Of a stretch of 64,000 bases of DNA, positions 1 to 7,722 are shown in pieces (the stretch's first letter is position 1; the number at the start of each line of letters is the position of its first letter). The position numbers and the translations under genes are program-made. Source of the stretch: an uncultured Roseibium sp. (GTDB lineage: Bacteria; Pseudomonadota; Alphaproteobacteria; Rhizobiales; Stappiaceae); NCBI RefSeq assembly GCF_963675985.1, contig NZ_OY780958.1:2790001-2854000 (forward strand), given 5' to 3'. Below the pieces are notes generated by a model, which saw only the letters and a list, made by a program, of their open reading frames with translations, was not told the DNA's origin and ran no database searches.

Positions 1-1
1 C

Positions 2-586
2 CTGAAGACGCCCTTGATCGGCCCGGTCTCGCTTTCGATTGCACCCGGTGAATGCGTTGCCCTGCGCGGCGCTTCGGGGGCCGGAAAGTCTCTGCTTTTG
101 AGGGCCGTTGCCGATCTCGATCCGAACGAGGGCGACGCGCTGCTGGATCAGCAGTCGCGAAACCGGATGCCCGCCCCACAATGGCGCCGTCTCGTCGCGC
201 TCATCCCGGCGGAAAGCGGTTGGTGGACCGACAATGTGGCCGACCATTTCAAACCCGGCCCCGAGACCACCGCGCTTCTTGAAGCCATCGGCTTGCCTGA
301 ATCGCTCGGCTGGAAGATCAACCGACTGTCGACCGGAGAAAAGCAGCGTCTCGCCCTGGCCCGAGCCCTCCTCAACAAGCCGAAGGTCCTGCTGCTCGAC
401 GAGCCCACATCGGCGCTCGACGAACAGGCCACGGCGCGGGTGGAAGACATCATACGTGAGCAGATGGACCTCGGGGTCACGGTCCTGCTTGTGACCCATG
501 ACCAGACACAGGCGCGGCGTATCGGCGGGCGGCATTTCCTGATGGAAGATGGACGATTGTCCGAAGTTCCGGAGACTGCGGCATGA
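2..586 (+). CDS. fetA: ABC transporter ATP-binding protein, FetA/YbbL-like (5' truncated by window)
   Basis: This is the ATPase of a small two-component ABC system that pairs with the UPF0014/FetB permease encoded next; in E. coli FetAB is linked to iron export and oxidative stress resistance. Visible motifs are Walker A GASGAGKS, the signature LSTGEKQRLALARAL, Walker B VLLLDEPTSALDE and the H-loop VTHD. The reading frame is open to the window edge and the conserved beta strand before Walker A is incomplete, so the true start lies upstream; the TTG at 14 is probably not the start. The stop overlaps the permease start by four bases (ATGA), which indicates translational coupling. Family assignment is strong; the iron substrate is inferred from the family. 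Confidence 0.85.
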   Translation: MKTPLIGPVSLSIAPGECVALRGASGAGKSLLLRAVADLDPNEGDALLDQQSRNRMPAPQWRRLVALIPAESGWWTDNVADHFKPGPETTALLEAIGLPESLGWKINRLSTGEKQRLALARALLNKPKVLLLDEPTSALDEQATARVEDIIREQMDLGVTVLLVTHDQTQARRIGGRHFLMEDGRLSEVPETAA

Positions 587-1386
587 CCGGCTACATCGTT
601 CTGTCTCCCTGGGACCTGGCGCTGGCCTCCGTGTTTCTCTTCCTCAATGCCGCGTTGTCTCTCGCGCTTCGCCTTGGTCTTGCGCGGCAATTGCTGATCG
701 CCGCCGTTCGGATGATGCTGCAGCTTCTGTTGGTGGGTCTGGTGCTCAAGGTCGTGTTCGCGTCAGCCTCCCCCTGGCTGACGGCCTTGGTGGCGACCGT
801 CATGATCGGCTTCGCCGGGCGCGAAATCCGCGCCCGACAGGAACGCCGACACACGGGGCTCTGGGGATACGGTCTGGGTGCGGCCGCAATGACGTTTTCC
901 GGAACGATCGTCACTGTCTTCGCGCTGACCACCCAGATCCAGCCCACACCCTGGTGGTCGCCGCAATATGCGCTGCCCCTGTTCGGAATGATCCTCGGCA
1001 ACACCATGACCGGTGTCAGCCTTGGGCTCGATTCCCTGCATTCGCTGGTCGATCGGGAACGCCGCGCCATCGAGGCGCAGCTTCTTCTGGGCGAAACGAG
1101 CCTCACCGCGCTCCTGCCGCCGCTCCGGCGGGCACTCCGCAGTGGGTTCACACCGATCATCAACTCCATGGCCGCCACCGGCGTCGTCGCCCTGCCCGGT
1201 ATGATGACCGGCCAGATCCTGTCCGGCGCAGATCCCCAGGAAGCGGTGAAGTATCAGTTGCTGATCATGTTCCTGATCGGCGGCGCGACCGGACTGGGCG
1301 TGCTTTCCGCCGTGCTCGCCAGTGCCTGGCGCCTGACCGACACCCGCCACCGGCTGCGACTCGACCGGCTGAGCGATACCGGCTAA
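583..1386 (+). CDS. fetB: ABC transporter permease, FetB/YbbM (UPF0014) family
   Basis: A 267-residue integral membrane protein with about seven hydrophobic segments and the family's charged motif around GREIRARQERR, followed near residues 135-155 by the conserved stretch GMILGNTMTGVSLGLD. It forms the membrane half of the FetAB-type exporter with the overlapping upstream ATPase. Length and topology match the family (about 260 residues). The start ATG at 583 is fixed by the ATGA overlap with the ATPase stop codon. The C-terminus ends in a basic cytoplasmic tail. Metal export is known for the E. coli homologue; the substrate here is inferred. Confidence 0.87.
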   Translation: MTGYIVLSPWDLALASVFLFLNAALSLALRLGLARQLLIAAVRMMLQLLLVGLVLKVVFASASPWLTALVATVMIGFAGREIRARQERRHTGLWGYGLGAAAMTFSGTIVTVFALTTQIQPTPWWSPQYALPLFGMILGNTMTGVSLGLDSLHSLVDRERRAIEAQLLLGETSLTALLPPLRRALRSGFTPIINSMAATGVVALPGMMTGQILSGADPQEAVKYQLLIMFLIGGATGLGVLSAVLASAWRLTDTRHRLRLDRLSDTG

Positions 1387-1436
1387 TTCAAACTCTGCAG
1401 CAAACGAAAATTTGCGCTGAATTGGGAGGAACGGGA

Positions 1437-2213
1437 ATGGATCTTGGACTTGACGGATTGCGGGTGCTCATCACCGCCGGGGCGTCTGGCATCGGCCTGC
1501 ATACGGCGCGGGCCTTTGCGGCGGAAGGTGCACGGGTGCACATCTGCGACATCGACGAAGCGGCGCTGACGACGTTTCGGGCGGACAATCCGGAGATCGG
1601 CGCCAGCCTGTGCGACGTCTCCGACCGGGCGCAGGTTCAGGCGCTGTTCGATACGGCGCTCGGCGAACTCGGCGGACTGGACTGCCTGATCAACAACGCG
1701 GGCATTTCGGGGGCGACCGCGCCGGTGGAACAAATGGATCCGGCGGACTGGGACCAGTGCATCGCCGTTACCCTGACCAGCCAGTTCAACTGTACCCGGC
1801 TCGCCGTCGATCCTCTCAAGGCTTCCTCCAATCCGTCGATCATCAACCTGTCGTCGGCGGCGGGAAAGTTCGGCTTTCAGTTCCGGAGCGCCTATTCCGC
1901 CGCAAAATGGGGCATTGTCGGCTTCACCAAGACGATCGCCCGGGAGCTCGGCCCCTTCGGCATCCGCTGCAACACAATCCTGCCCGGACTGGTGGAAGGC
2001 GACCGGCTCACACGGGTGATCGCCGCCAAGGCGGACGCCCTCGGCAAGACCTATAGCCAAGCGGAAACGGACTTTCTCGCCCATGCCTCGATCAAGGAAA
2101 TGATCGATCCTCGCCAGCTGGCCGACATGATGCTGTTCCTGGCATCAAAGCGCGGCAGGACGATCTCCGGCCAGGCGATCAGCGTCGATGCCGATCTGCA
2201 GACACTTGCGTGA
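1437..2213 (+). CDS. SDR family NAD(P)-dependent oxidoreductase
   Basis: A 258-residue classical short-chain dehydrogenase/reductase. The N-terminal cofactor motif reads AGASGIG (first Thr replaced by Ala), the NNAG motif follows at about residues 86-89, and the catalytic Ser / YxxxK appears as NLSSAAGK and YSAAK. The acidic CDID after beta-2 suggests a preference for NAD(H). The C-terminus has the usual TISGQAISVDADLQ strand. The start was placed at the ATG at 1437 because GGGAGGA lies six bases upstream and the canonical fold begins there, although the frame is open much further upstream. It follows fetB by 50 bp and could be co-transcribed, but no functional link is evident. The substrate is unknown. 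Confidence 0.85.
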   Translation: MDLGLDGLRVLITAGASGIGLHTARAFAAEGARVHICDIDEAALTTFRADNPEIGASLCDVSDRAQVQALFDTALGELGGLDCLINNAGISGATAPVEQMDPADWDQCIAVTLTSQFNCTRLAVDPLKASSNPSIINLSSAAGKFGFQFRSAYSAAKWGIVGFTKTIARELGPFGIRCNTILPGLVEGDRLTRVIAAKADALGKTYSQAETDFLAHASIKEMIDPRQLADMMLFLASKRGRTISGQAISVDADLQTLA

Positions 2214-2467
2214 ACACCGACAGGTTCCCGGACGACCTGCCGACTGGGAACCATCGCAATCGAGCTGAGCCAAATGGATATTACCAGGAGGATCGACGGC
2301 ACGAATACTGCGCGCCAGGGCGTCCTCGCAACGACTTATTTACCGCCGTAGGTTAATACCGTTGTCAACGATCCAACAAAGATGCCGCTGCCCCATGTAA
2401 CTTTTCCGAATATCGGCCGTATCTACGACGGGTTCAAGACAATCAGCCACAATTTGGAAGCATACAC

Positions 2468-3685
2468 ATGATCCAAGTTATCCGCGAAAAGCGCCGCCAA
2501 CTGTCCGAAACGATCAGTGACTTTCTCAAGATGGAAGCCACAGGCGGCCTGTTTCTGGTGGTGGCAACTATTCTTGCAATGGTAATGGCAAATACATCCT
2601 ATCAGGATGCATACAAGGCATTCCTGGACATTCCGGTTGCCATCCAGTTCGGCGAGCTGAAGATCGCAAAGCCGCTCCTGCTGTGGATCAATGACGGCCT
2701 GATGGCCATCTTCTTCTTCCTTGTGGGCCTGGAAATCAAACGGGAATTCCGCATCGGCGAGTTGGCCTCGCCGGCACAGGTCGCGCTTCCCGGCATTGCC
2801 GCCATCGGCGGCATGATGGTACCTGCCCTTATTTATGTTCTGTTCAACCTGTCCAACCCGGGCGGCCTGAACGGCTGGGCAATTCCCGCGGCCACCGACA
2901 TCGCGTTCGCGGTTGCCGTGATTTCGCTGCTGGGGCCCCGGGTTCCCACCAGCCTCAAGGTCCTGCTGCTGGCGATCGCAATCTTCGACGACCTTGGCGC
3001 AATCGTCATCATCGCGGTTTTCTACACCAGTGGCCTGTCCATCAAGATCCTGGCGCTTTCGGTTTTTCCGATCATCGGCCTTTTCCTGCTCAATCGGGCG
3101 GGCGTCAAGAAAACCGCTCCCTATGTGGTTCTCGGCCTCATCCTCTGGGTGATCGATCTGAAATCCGGCGTTCACGCGACCATTGCCGGCGTGGTGACGG
3201 CCTTTGCGATCCCGCTGACGAAGGCCGAAGGCGCACACCATACGGTGCTTGAGGAACTCGAACACGGCCTGCACCGCTGGGTCGCCTTTGGTATCCTGCC
3301 CCTGTTCGCCTTCGCCAATGCCGGCGTCTCCTTTGCCGGGATCGGGCTGGAAAGCTTTTCGGAGCCGGTCGCGCTCGGTATTTCCCTCGGCCTTTTTGCG
3401 GGTAAGCAGATCGGTATTTTCCTGACGCTTTGGATATCGATCACCATCGGTCTGGCTCCAATGCCCCGCGGGGCGAACTGGGGACAGATTTATGGCGTGG
3501 CCCTCTTGTGCGGCATCGGCTTCACCATGAGCCTGTTCATCGGAACGCTCGCCTTCGAAACACAGGAATATGTAGCCCAGTTGCGACTTGGCGTCCTGAC
3601 CGGCTCGATCGTAAGTGCCACTTTGGGCTACCTCCTGCTGAGGTACACATCCCGATCGAAAACGAGCCAAGAAGCCGCGGCGTAA
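2468..3685 (+). CDS. nhaA: Na+/H+ antiporter NhaA (first tandem copy)
   Basis: A 405-residue NhaA antiporter, which exchanges two protons for one sodium ion across the inner membrane in pH and sodium homeostasis. Family hallmarks are visible: NDGLMAIFFFLVGLEIKREF, the ATDIAFAV segment, the paired aspartates in IFDDLGAI (equivalent to E. coli D163/D164) and the Lys of LFAGKQIGIF. The N-terminal helix is amphipathic and basic (MIQVIREKRRQL). A second, very similar nhaA follows 372 bp downstream on the same strand. The ATG at 2468 matches the start of the paralogue exactly. Only a weak ribosome binding site precedes it. Confidence 0.95.
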   Translation: MIQVIREKRRQLSETISDFLKMEATGGLFLVVATILAMVMANTSYQDAYKAFLDIPVAIQFGELKIAKPLLLWINDGLMAIFFFLVGLEIKREFRIGELASPAQVALPGIAAIGGMMVPALIYVLFNLSNPGGLNGWAIPAATDIAFAVAVISLLGPRVPTSLKVLLLAIAIFDDLGAIVIIAVFYTSGLSIKILALSVFPIIGLFLLNRAGVKKTAPYVVLGLILWVIDLKSGVHATIAGVVTAFAIPLTKAEGAHHTVLEELEHGLHRWVAFGILPLFAFANAGVSFAGIGLESFSEPVALGISLGLFAGKQIGIFLTLWISITIGLAPMPRGANWGQIYGVALLCGIGFTMSLFIGTLAFETQEYVAQLRLGVLTGSIVSATLGYLLLRYTSRSKTSQEAAA

Positions 3686-4057
3686 CTCCCGACGTCTCCC
3701 CGGCCGGTTTCGCGGACACGTTCCGCGCCCGCCGGCTCGGGAACGGGACCGGCGGCATGCACGCCCGTTTCGTTCCGAGGCTCGGAAGTTGGTTCCCGCC
3801 TTCCCTGTTGATCCTTCTCGACACCGGGCTGACGCGTGCGCTGCGCCGAGGCCTGGACCGGTAACCGCAGATCCTGGCCCTTCGGATGGTCCTGAGCTGC
3901 CCCCTGTGGAGCTCGTGCTCAACGCGGTTTTTGCAGCCCCCTCTTCCGCAGTTGTCGATTTTCGACAAAAGAGTGCATCTCAGCATTTGAATTTCTGAGT
4001 TGCTACCATACTTACAAGCAGACTTGAGACAGGCAGACAGGATTTGGAACAAGGCGC
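3686..4057 (+). other. Intergenic region between tandem nhaA genes
   Basis: 372 bp without a convincing gene. The first 60 bp echo the sequence downstream of the second nhaA (CCCCGGCCGGTTTCGCG) and contain a short hairpin CGCGGA-cacgt-TCCGCG. Nearer nhaA2, at 3952-3968, there is a perfect dyad TTGTCGA-TTT-TCGACAA, which could be an operator or an RNA hairpin for the second copy. No clear -35/-10 pair was found. Confidence 0.5.
3952..3968 (+). promoter_or_regulatory. Perfect palindrome upstream of nhaA2
   Basis: TTGTCGA, a TTT spacer, then TCGACAA: seven-base arms with no mismatch, about 90 bp upstream of the second nhaA start. It may be an operator or a leader hairpin. No equivalent was noticed upstream of the first copy, so the two paralogues may be regulated differently. 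This is inference from symmetry only. Confidence 0.35.
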
Positions 4058-5275
4058 ATGATCCAAGCAATCCGGCAGAAACGCCGGCAATTGACCGAAG
4101 CAATCAATGACTTCCTCAAGATGGAAGCCACCGGCGGGCTCATGCTGGTTGCCGCCACGGTTCTTGCCATGGCGCTGGCCAATTCCGGATTGGTGGGTAC
4201 GTATACCGCGTTTCTCGACATTCCGGTTGCCATCAAGTTCGGGGACCTTGAAATCGCGAAACCGTTCCTGTTGTGGATCAACGATGGCCTCATGGCCATT
4301 TTCTTTTTCCTCGTGGGGCTGGAAATCAAACGCGAATTCCGCATCGGCGAATTGGCCTCGCCAGCGCAGGTGGCGCTTCCCGGCATCGCCGCAATCGGCG
4401 GTGTTCTGGTACCGTCCGGAATTTACGCCCTGATCAATCTCGACTCTCCGGAAAGCATGAGCGGCTGGGCGATCCCGGCGGCAACCGACATTGCCTTTGC
4501 TCTGGCGGTGCTGTCACTTCTTGGAAACCGGATTCCCGGCAGCCTCAAGATTCTGCTTCTGGCAATCGCCATCTTCGACGACCTTGGCGCAATTCTCATT
4601 ATCGCCTTCTTCTACACCAGCAAACTGTCGCTCGCGGTGCTTGCGCTGGCGATCATCCCGATCGTCCTGCTCTTCATCCTCAACCGCATGGGGGTGACGA
4701 AAACCGCGCCCTATGTGGTTGTCGGCATCGTATTGTGGACAATCGTGCTCAAGTCTGGGGTACACGCCACCCTTGCCGGCGTGATCACGGCCTTCGCGAT
4801 CCCCTTGGCCAAAGCGGAAGGGGCGCATCATACACTCCTTGAGGAGTTGGAGCATGGCCTGCACCGCTGGGTCGCGTTCGGTATCCTGCCCCTGTTTGCC
4901 TTTGCCAACGCAGGCGTTTCATTCGCCGGCATGGGGTTCGACAGCTTCACGGAACCGGTCAGTCTCGGCATTACCCTCGGCCTTTTCGCGGGCAAGCAGA
5001 TCGGGATCTTCGCCATGATCTGGCTCACCGTGAAATTGCGAGTGGCGCCCATGCCCCGCGACGCGAACTGGCCGCAGATTTATGGCGTGGCCCTCTTGTG
5101 CGGCATCGGCTTCACCATGAGCCTGTTCATCGGCTCGCTCGCGTTCGACAACAGGGACCTTATGGCCCAGCTGCGGCTCGGCGTGCTGGCCGGTTCGATC
5201 GCCAGCGCGGTTCTGGGCTACCTGCTGCTACGCTTAGCCTCCCCGGAACCGGGGCACGAAGCAGCAAAGGCCTAA
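4058..5275 (+). CDS. nhaA: Na+/H+ antiporter NhaA (second tandem copy)
   Basis: A 405-residue paralogue of the preceding gene, identical in length and alignable without gaps by eye, with the same catalytic motifs (IFDDLGAI, ATDIAFAL, LFAGKQIGIF). Divergence is scattered rather than clustered, for example in the segment after GVLVPSGIYA and in the last membrane helices. This looks like an older duplication with both copies maintained, not an assembly repeat. The product is an inner-membrane sodium/proton exchanger. The start ATG is preceded by GGAACAAGG at suitable distance. A perfect hairpin follows the stop codon. Confidence 0.95.
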   Translation: MIQAIRQKRRQLTEAINDFLKMEATGGLMLVAATVLAMALANSGLVGTYTAFLDIPVAIKFGDLEIAKPFLLWINDGLMAIFFFLVGLEIKREFRIGELASPAQVALPGIAAIGGVLVPSGIYALINLDSPESMSGWAIPAATDIAFALAVLSLLGNRIPGSLKILLLAIAIFDDLGAILIIAFFYTSKLSLAVLALAIIPIVLLFILNRMGVTKTAPYVVVGIVLWTIVLKSGVHATLAGVITAFAIPLAKAEGAHHTLLEELEHGLHRWVAFGILPLFAFANAGVSFAGMGFDSFTEPVSLGITLGLFAGKQIGIFAMIWLTVKLRVAPMPRDANWPQIYGVALLCGIGFTMSLFIGSLAFDNRDLMAQLRLGVLAGSIASAVLGYLLLRLASPEPGHEAAKA

Positions 5276-5285
5276 AACGTCTTCC

Positions 5286-5318
5286 CCGGCCGGTTTCGCG
5301 CACGCAGCGACCGGCCGG
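5286..5318 (+). terminator. Hairpin after nhaA2
   Basis: Arms CCGGCCGGT and ACCGGCCGG form a perfect nine-base stem with a 15-nt loop, beginning 10 bp after the nhaA2 stop codon. No T-run follows, so it is either a weak intrinsic terminator or an RNA-stabilising 3' structure. Confidence 0.5.
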
Positions 5319-5450
5319 TGACCTTCCGCCTCATCACCTTACGTAAAGCACAGTTTGCAAGCCGCTTCGCTCGAAGTAGACTGGTCTCCCAACACGCTCG
5401 ACAAGCCGGTTCCCTATGACTGGAAAGGGGGTCGGAAAGAGGGGGATGAC

Positions 5451-5795
5451 ATGCGAATGAACGGTCACCTGTCAGCGGCGATCGCCACATGCGTGCTCGC
5501 AATACTCGTTTCCCTGCCTCGCCCCGCCGCAGCGACAAGTGGCCCGGGATGCCTGGTCGTGGTCAATGTCGCGCCGAATGACGCCCTCAACATGCGCTCC
5601 CGTGCGTCGGCGTCTTCGCGCATTGTCGATGTTCTGGTACCCGGCCACCATGGCATCATTCATCTCGACGCCCCTTGCGAACCGCCTTCCCGGGCCTGGC
5701 CCAGCCGCTGGTGCCCGGTCACCCACTACAACGGCGACCGCATCTCCCACGGATGGGTGAAGGCCCGTTACGTCCGCGACAGCGAGTGTCCGTAG
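5451..5795 (+). CDS. Small secreted SH3-like protein
   Basis: A 114-residue protein with a Sec signal peptide (residues 1 to about 27, hydrophobic core IATCVLAILVSL, ending AAATS) followed by a bacterial SH3-like fold: VVNVAPNDALNMRSRASA, then VLVPGHHGIIHLDA, and a closing HGWVKARYVRD strand. The LNMRS...SRIVDVL pattern is typical of SH3_3/YgiM-like domains that bind cell-wall or protein ligands in the periplasm. Three cysteines remain in the mature part. The start at 5451 was chosen because GAGGGGG precedes it and the signal peptide begins there. It stands alone between nhaA2 and the SulP gene. Confidence 0.72.
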   Translation: MRMNGHLSAAIATCVLAILVSLPRPAAATSGPGCLVVVNVAPNDALNMRSRASASSRIVDVLVPGHHGIIHLDAPCEPPSRAWPSRWCPVTHYNGDRISHGWVKARYVRDSECP

Positions 5796-5995
5796 GATAT
5801 CGCGGCCAGATTGCACGTTCGCTTGCAGCTCGCTTCTGCCTCCATGTGCGCGGCACATAGCCGTTTCCCGAACGGCACCCTTGCTGCAGCGCAATAAAAT
5901 CTGTAGAAACACGCACGAATCCATCTGATCCGAGGCGCCTTCCTCTCAAGACACCCGGCGCGTGATCGCAAAACGACAACGAGCTGGAGTGCCCC

Positions 5996-7576
5996 TTGAC
6001 CGCACGTGCCGAGGCCATTGCGCCTGTATCGACCGAACTGACGCCGAACCGCATCAAGATCGAGCTGCTGGCTGGACTGACCGTGGCCCTTGCGTTGGTG
6101 CCGGAAGCGGTTGCCTTTGCCTTTGTCGCCGGCGTCAATCCGCTGGTCGGTCTTTACGCCGCTTTCCTGGTCGGGCTGATCACAAGCGTTGCCGGCGGGC
6201 GACCGGGCATGATTTCCGGCGCCACCGGTGCACTCGCCGTGGTCATGGTAAGCCTCGTCGCCCAGCATGGCGTGGAATATCTCTTCGCCACCGTGGTGCT
6301 GATGGGGATCATCCAGATCGTCATCGGAATTCTGAGGTGGGGCAAGTTCATGCGCATGGTGCCCCATCCGGTGATGCTCGGCTTCGTCAACGGGCTCGCC
6401 ATCGTGATTTTCCTGGCCCAGCTCGGCCAGTTCAAAGTGCCCGACGGCTCCGGCGGCTTCACCTGGATGACCGGAACGAGCCTTTATCTGATGCTCGGTC
6501 TGGTGGCGCTGACCATGGCTGTGATCTGGTTGCTCCCGAAGATCACCCGGGCCTTTCCGGCTCCTCTTGCCGGCATTCTGGCCGTGACCGCCCTGGTGAT
6601 CGGGCTGGATCTCGACACCCGCACGGTAGGCGATCTCGCTTCCATTGCCGGCGGCCTGCCGGACTTCCACATTCCGATGGTGCCGCTTAACTGGGACACT
6701 TTCATGATCATCCTGCCTTATGCGGTGGTCATGGCAGCGGTGGGCCTGATCGAATCCCTTCTGACGCTGAACCTGGTCGCCGACCTGACCAATACCAAGG
6801 GCGGCGCCTCGCGCGAATGCCTTGCCCAGGGCGCGGCCAACGTGGTCACCGGCTTTTTCGGCGGCATGGGCGGCTGTGCCATGATCGGCCAGTCGATGAT
6901 CAACGTGAAGTCCGGGGCCCGCACGCGCATCTCAGGCATCGCCGCCGCGCTGTTCCTGTTGTCCTTCATCCTGTTCGCGTCGGGACTTATCGAGCAGATC
7001 CCGGTCGCCTCTCTTGTTGGCGTCATGTTCATGGTCGTGATCGGCACCTTCGCCTGGGCGAGCCTGAAGATCATGCACCGGATCCCGCCGACCGACGCTG
7101 TCGTGATCGTGCTGGTCACCGTAGTCACGGTGCTGACCGACCTTGCCACGGCTGTCGTGGTCGGGGTGATCATCTCCGCGCTTGCCTATGCCTGGAACGC
7201 CGCCAAGCGGATTGACGCTCGCGTCGGCGTCAGCAAGGAAGGCTGGAAGGTCTACCGCCTCTCCGGACCGCTGTTCTTCGGCTCCACTACCGGCTTTCAG
7301 GATCTTTTCGACATCAACAACGATCCGGAAGACGTCGTGATCGACTTCATCGACAGCCGGGTGGTCGACCACTCCGGTCTGGAAGTGATCGACGCGCTGG
7401 CCTCGAAATACGAGGCCGCGGGCAAACGCCTGCACCTGCGCCACCTGTCGCCGGACTGCCAGAGACTTCTGGAGAAGGCCGGAACCCTTGTCGAGGTCTC
7501 GATCCTGGAAGACCCGGACTACGAGGTCGCCGTCGACTACGGCCACAAGTTCGACTCGGTCGAGAAGACTGGCTGA
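5996..7576 (+). CDS. SulP family inorganic anion transporter with STAS domain
   Basis: A 526-residue SulP permease: an N-terminal membrane domain of about 10-14 helices (signature GATGALAVVMVSLVAQHG near residues 75-92 and FFGGMGGCAMIGQSMINVKS near 298-317), then a cytoplasmic STAS domain (about residues 410-510, with VVIDFIDSRVVDHSGLEVID). SulP proteins move sulfate, bicarbonate or other anions, often with Na+ or H+. The start is a TTG at 5996 with GGAG upstream; no ATG fits. A strong intrinsic terminator follows. The substrate cannot be assigned; sulfate genes lie far away at 58-62 kb, and the nearest neighbours are Na+/H+ antiporters. Confidence 0.92.
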   Translation: MTARAEAIAPVSTELTPNRIKIELLAGLTVALALVPEAVAFAFVAGVNPLVGLYAAFLVGLITSVAGGRPGMISGATGALAVVMVSLVAQHGVEYLFATVVLMGIIQIVIGILRWGKFMRMVPHPVMLGFVNGLAIVIFLAQLGQFKVPDGSGGFTWMTGTSLYLMLGLVALTMAVIWLLPKITRAFPAPLAGILAVTALVIGLDLDTRTVGDLASIAGGLPDFHIPMVPLNWDTFMIILPYAVVMAAVGLIESLLTLNLVADLTNTKGGASRECLAQGAANVVTGFFGGMGGCAMIGQSMINVKSGARTRISGIAAALFLLSFILFASGLIEQIPVASLVGVMFMVVIGTFAWASLKIMHRIPPTDAVVIVLVTVVTVLTDLATAVVVGVIISALAYAWNAAKRIDARVGVSKEGWKVYRLSGPLFFGSTTGFQDLFDINNDPEDVVIDFIDSRVVDHSGLEVIDALASKYEAAGKRLHLRHLSPDCQRLLEKAGTLVEVSILEDPDYEVAVDYGHKFDSVEKTG

Positions 7577-7600
7577 CTACTTCCCGGCCGCAGAAAACCA

Positions 7601-7631
7601 AAGGGCAGCCTCTCCAATGGCTGCCTTTTTT
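7601..7631 (+). terminator. Rho-independent terminator after the SulP gene
   Basis: The stem GGCAGCC / GGCTGCC with an eight-base loop is followed by TTTTTT and preceded by AAA, about 25 bp after the SulP stop codon. Confidence 0.85.
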
Positions 7632-7722
7632 GTCCCGCTCTAAATTTCCGGCTGATCTTTACGCAGAGCCTGTCCGTCGCCGATACTCCATCCGTCCTTC
7701 TTAGATACGGATTCTGCCTTCA

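Noticed and set aside
549..1436. Upstream in-frame extension of the SDR gene overlapping fetAB
   Set aside because: The extension is low-complexity Arg/Pro-rich translation of the fetB gene in another frame; the SDR fold and a good ribosome binding site begin at 1437.
2423..3922. Long open frame on the minus strand opposite nhaA
   Set aside because: Antisense shadow in GC-rich DNA; its translation is charged, low-complexity and without any family features.
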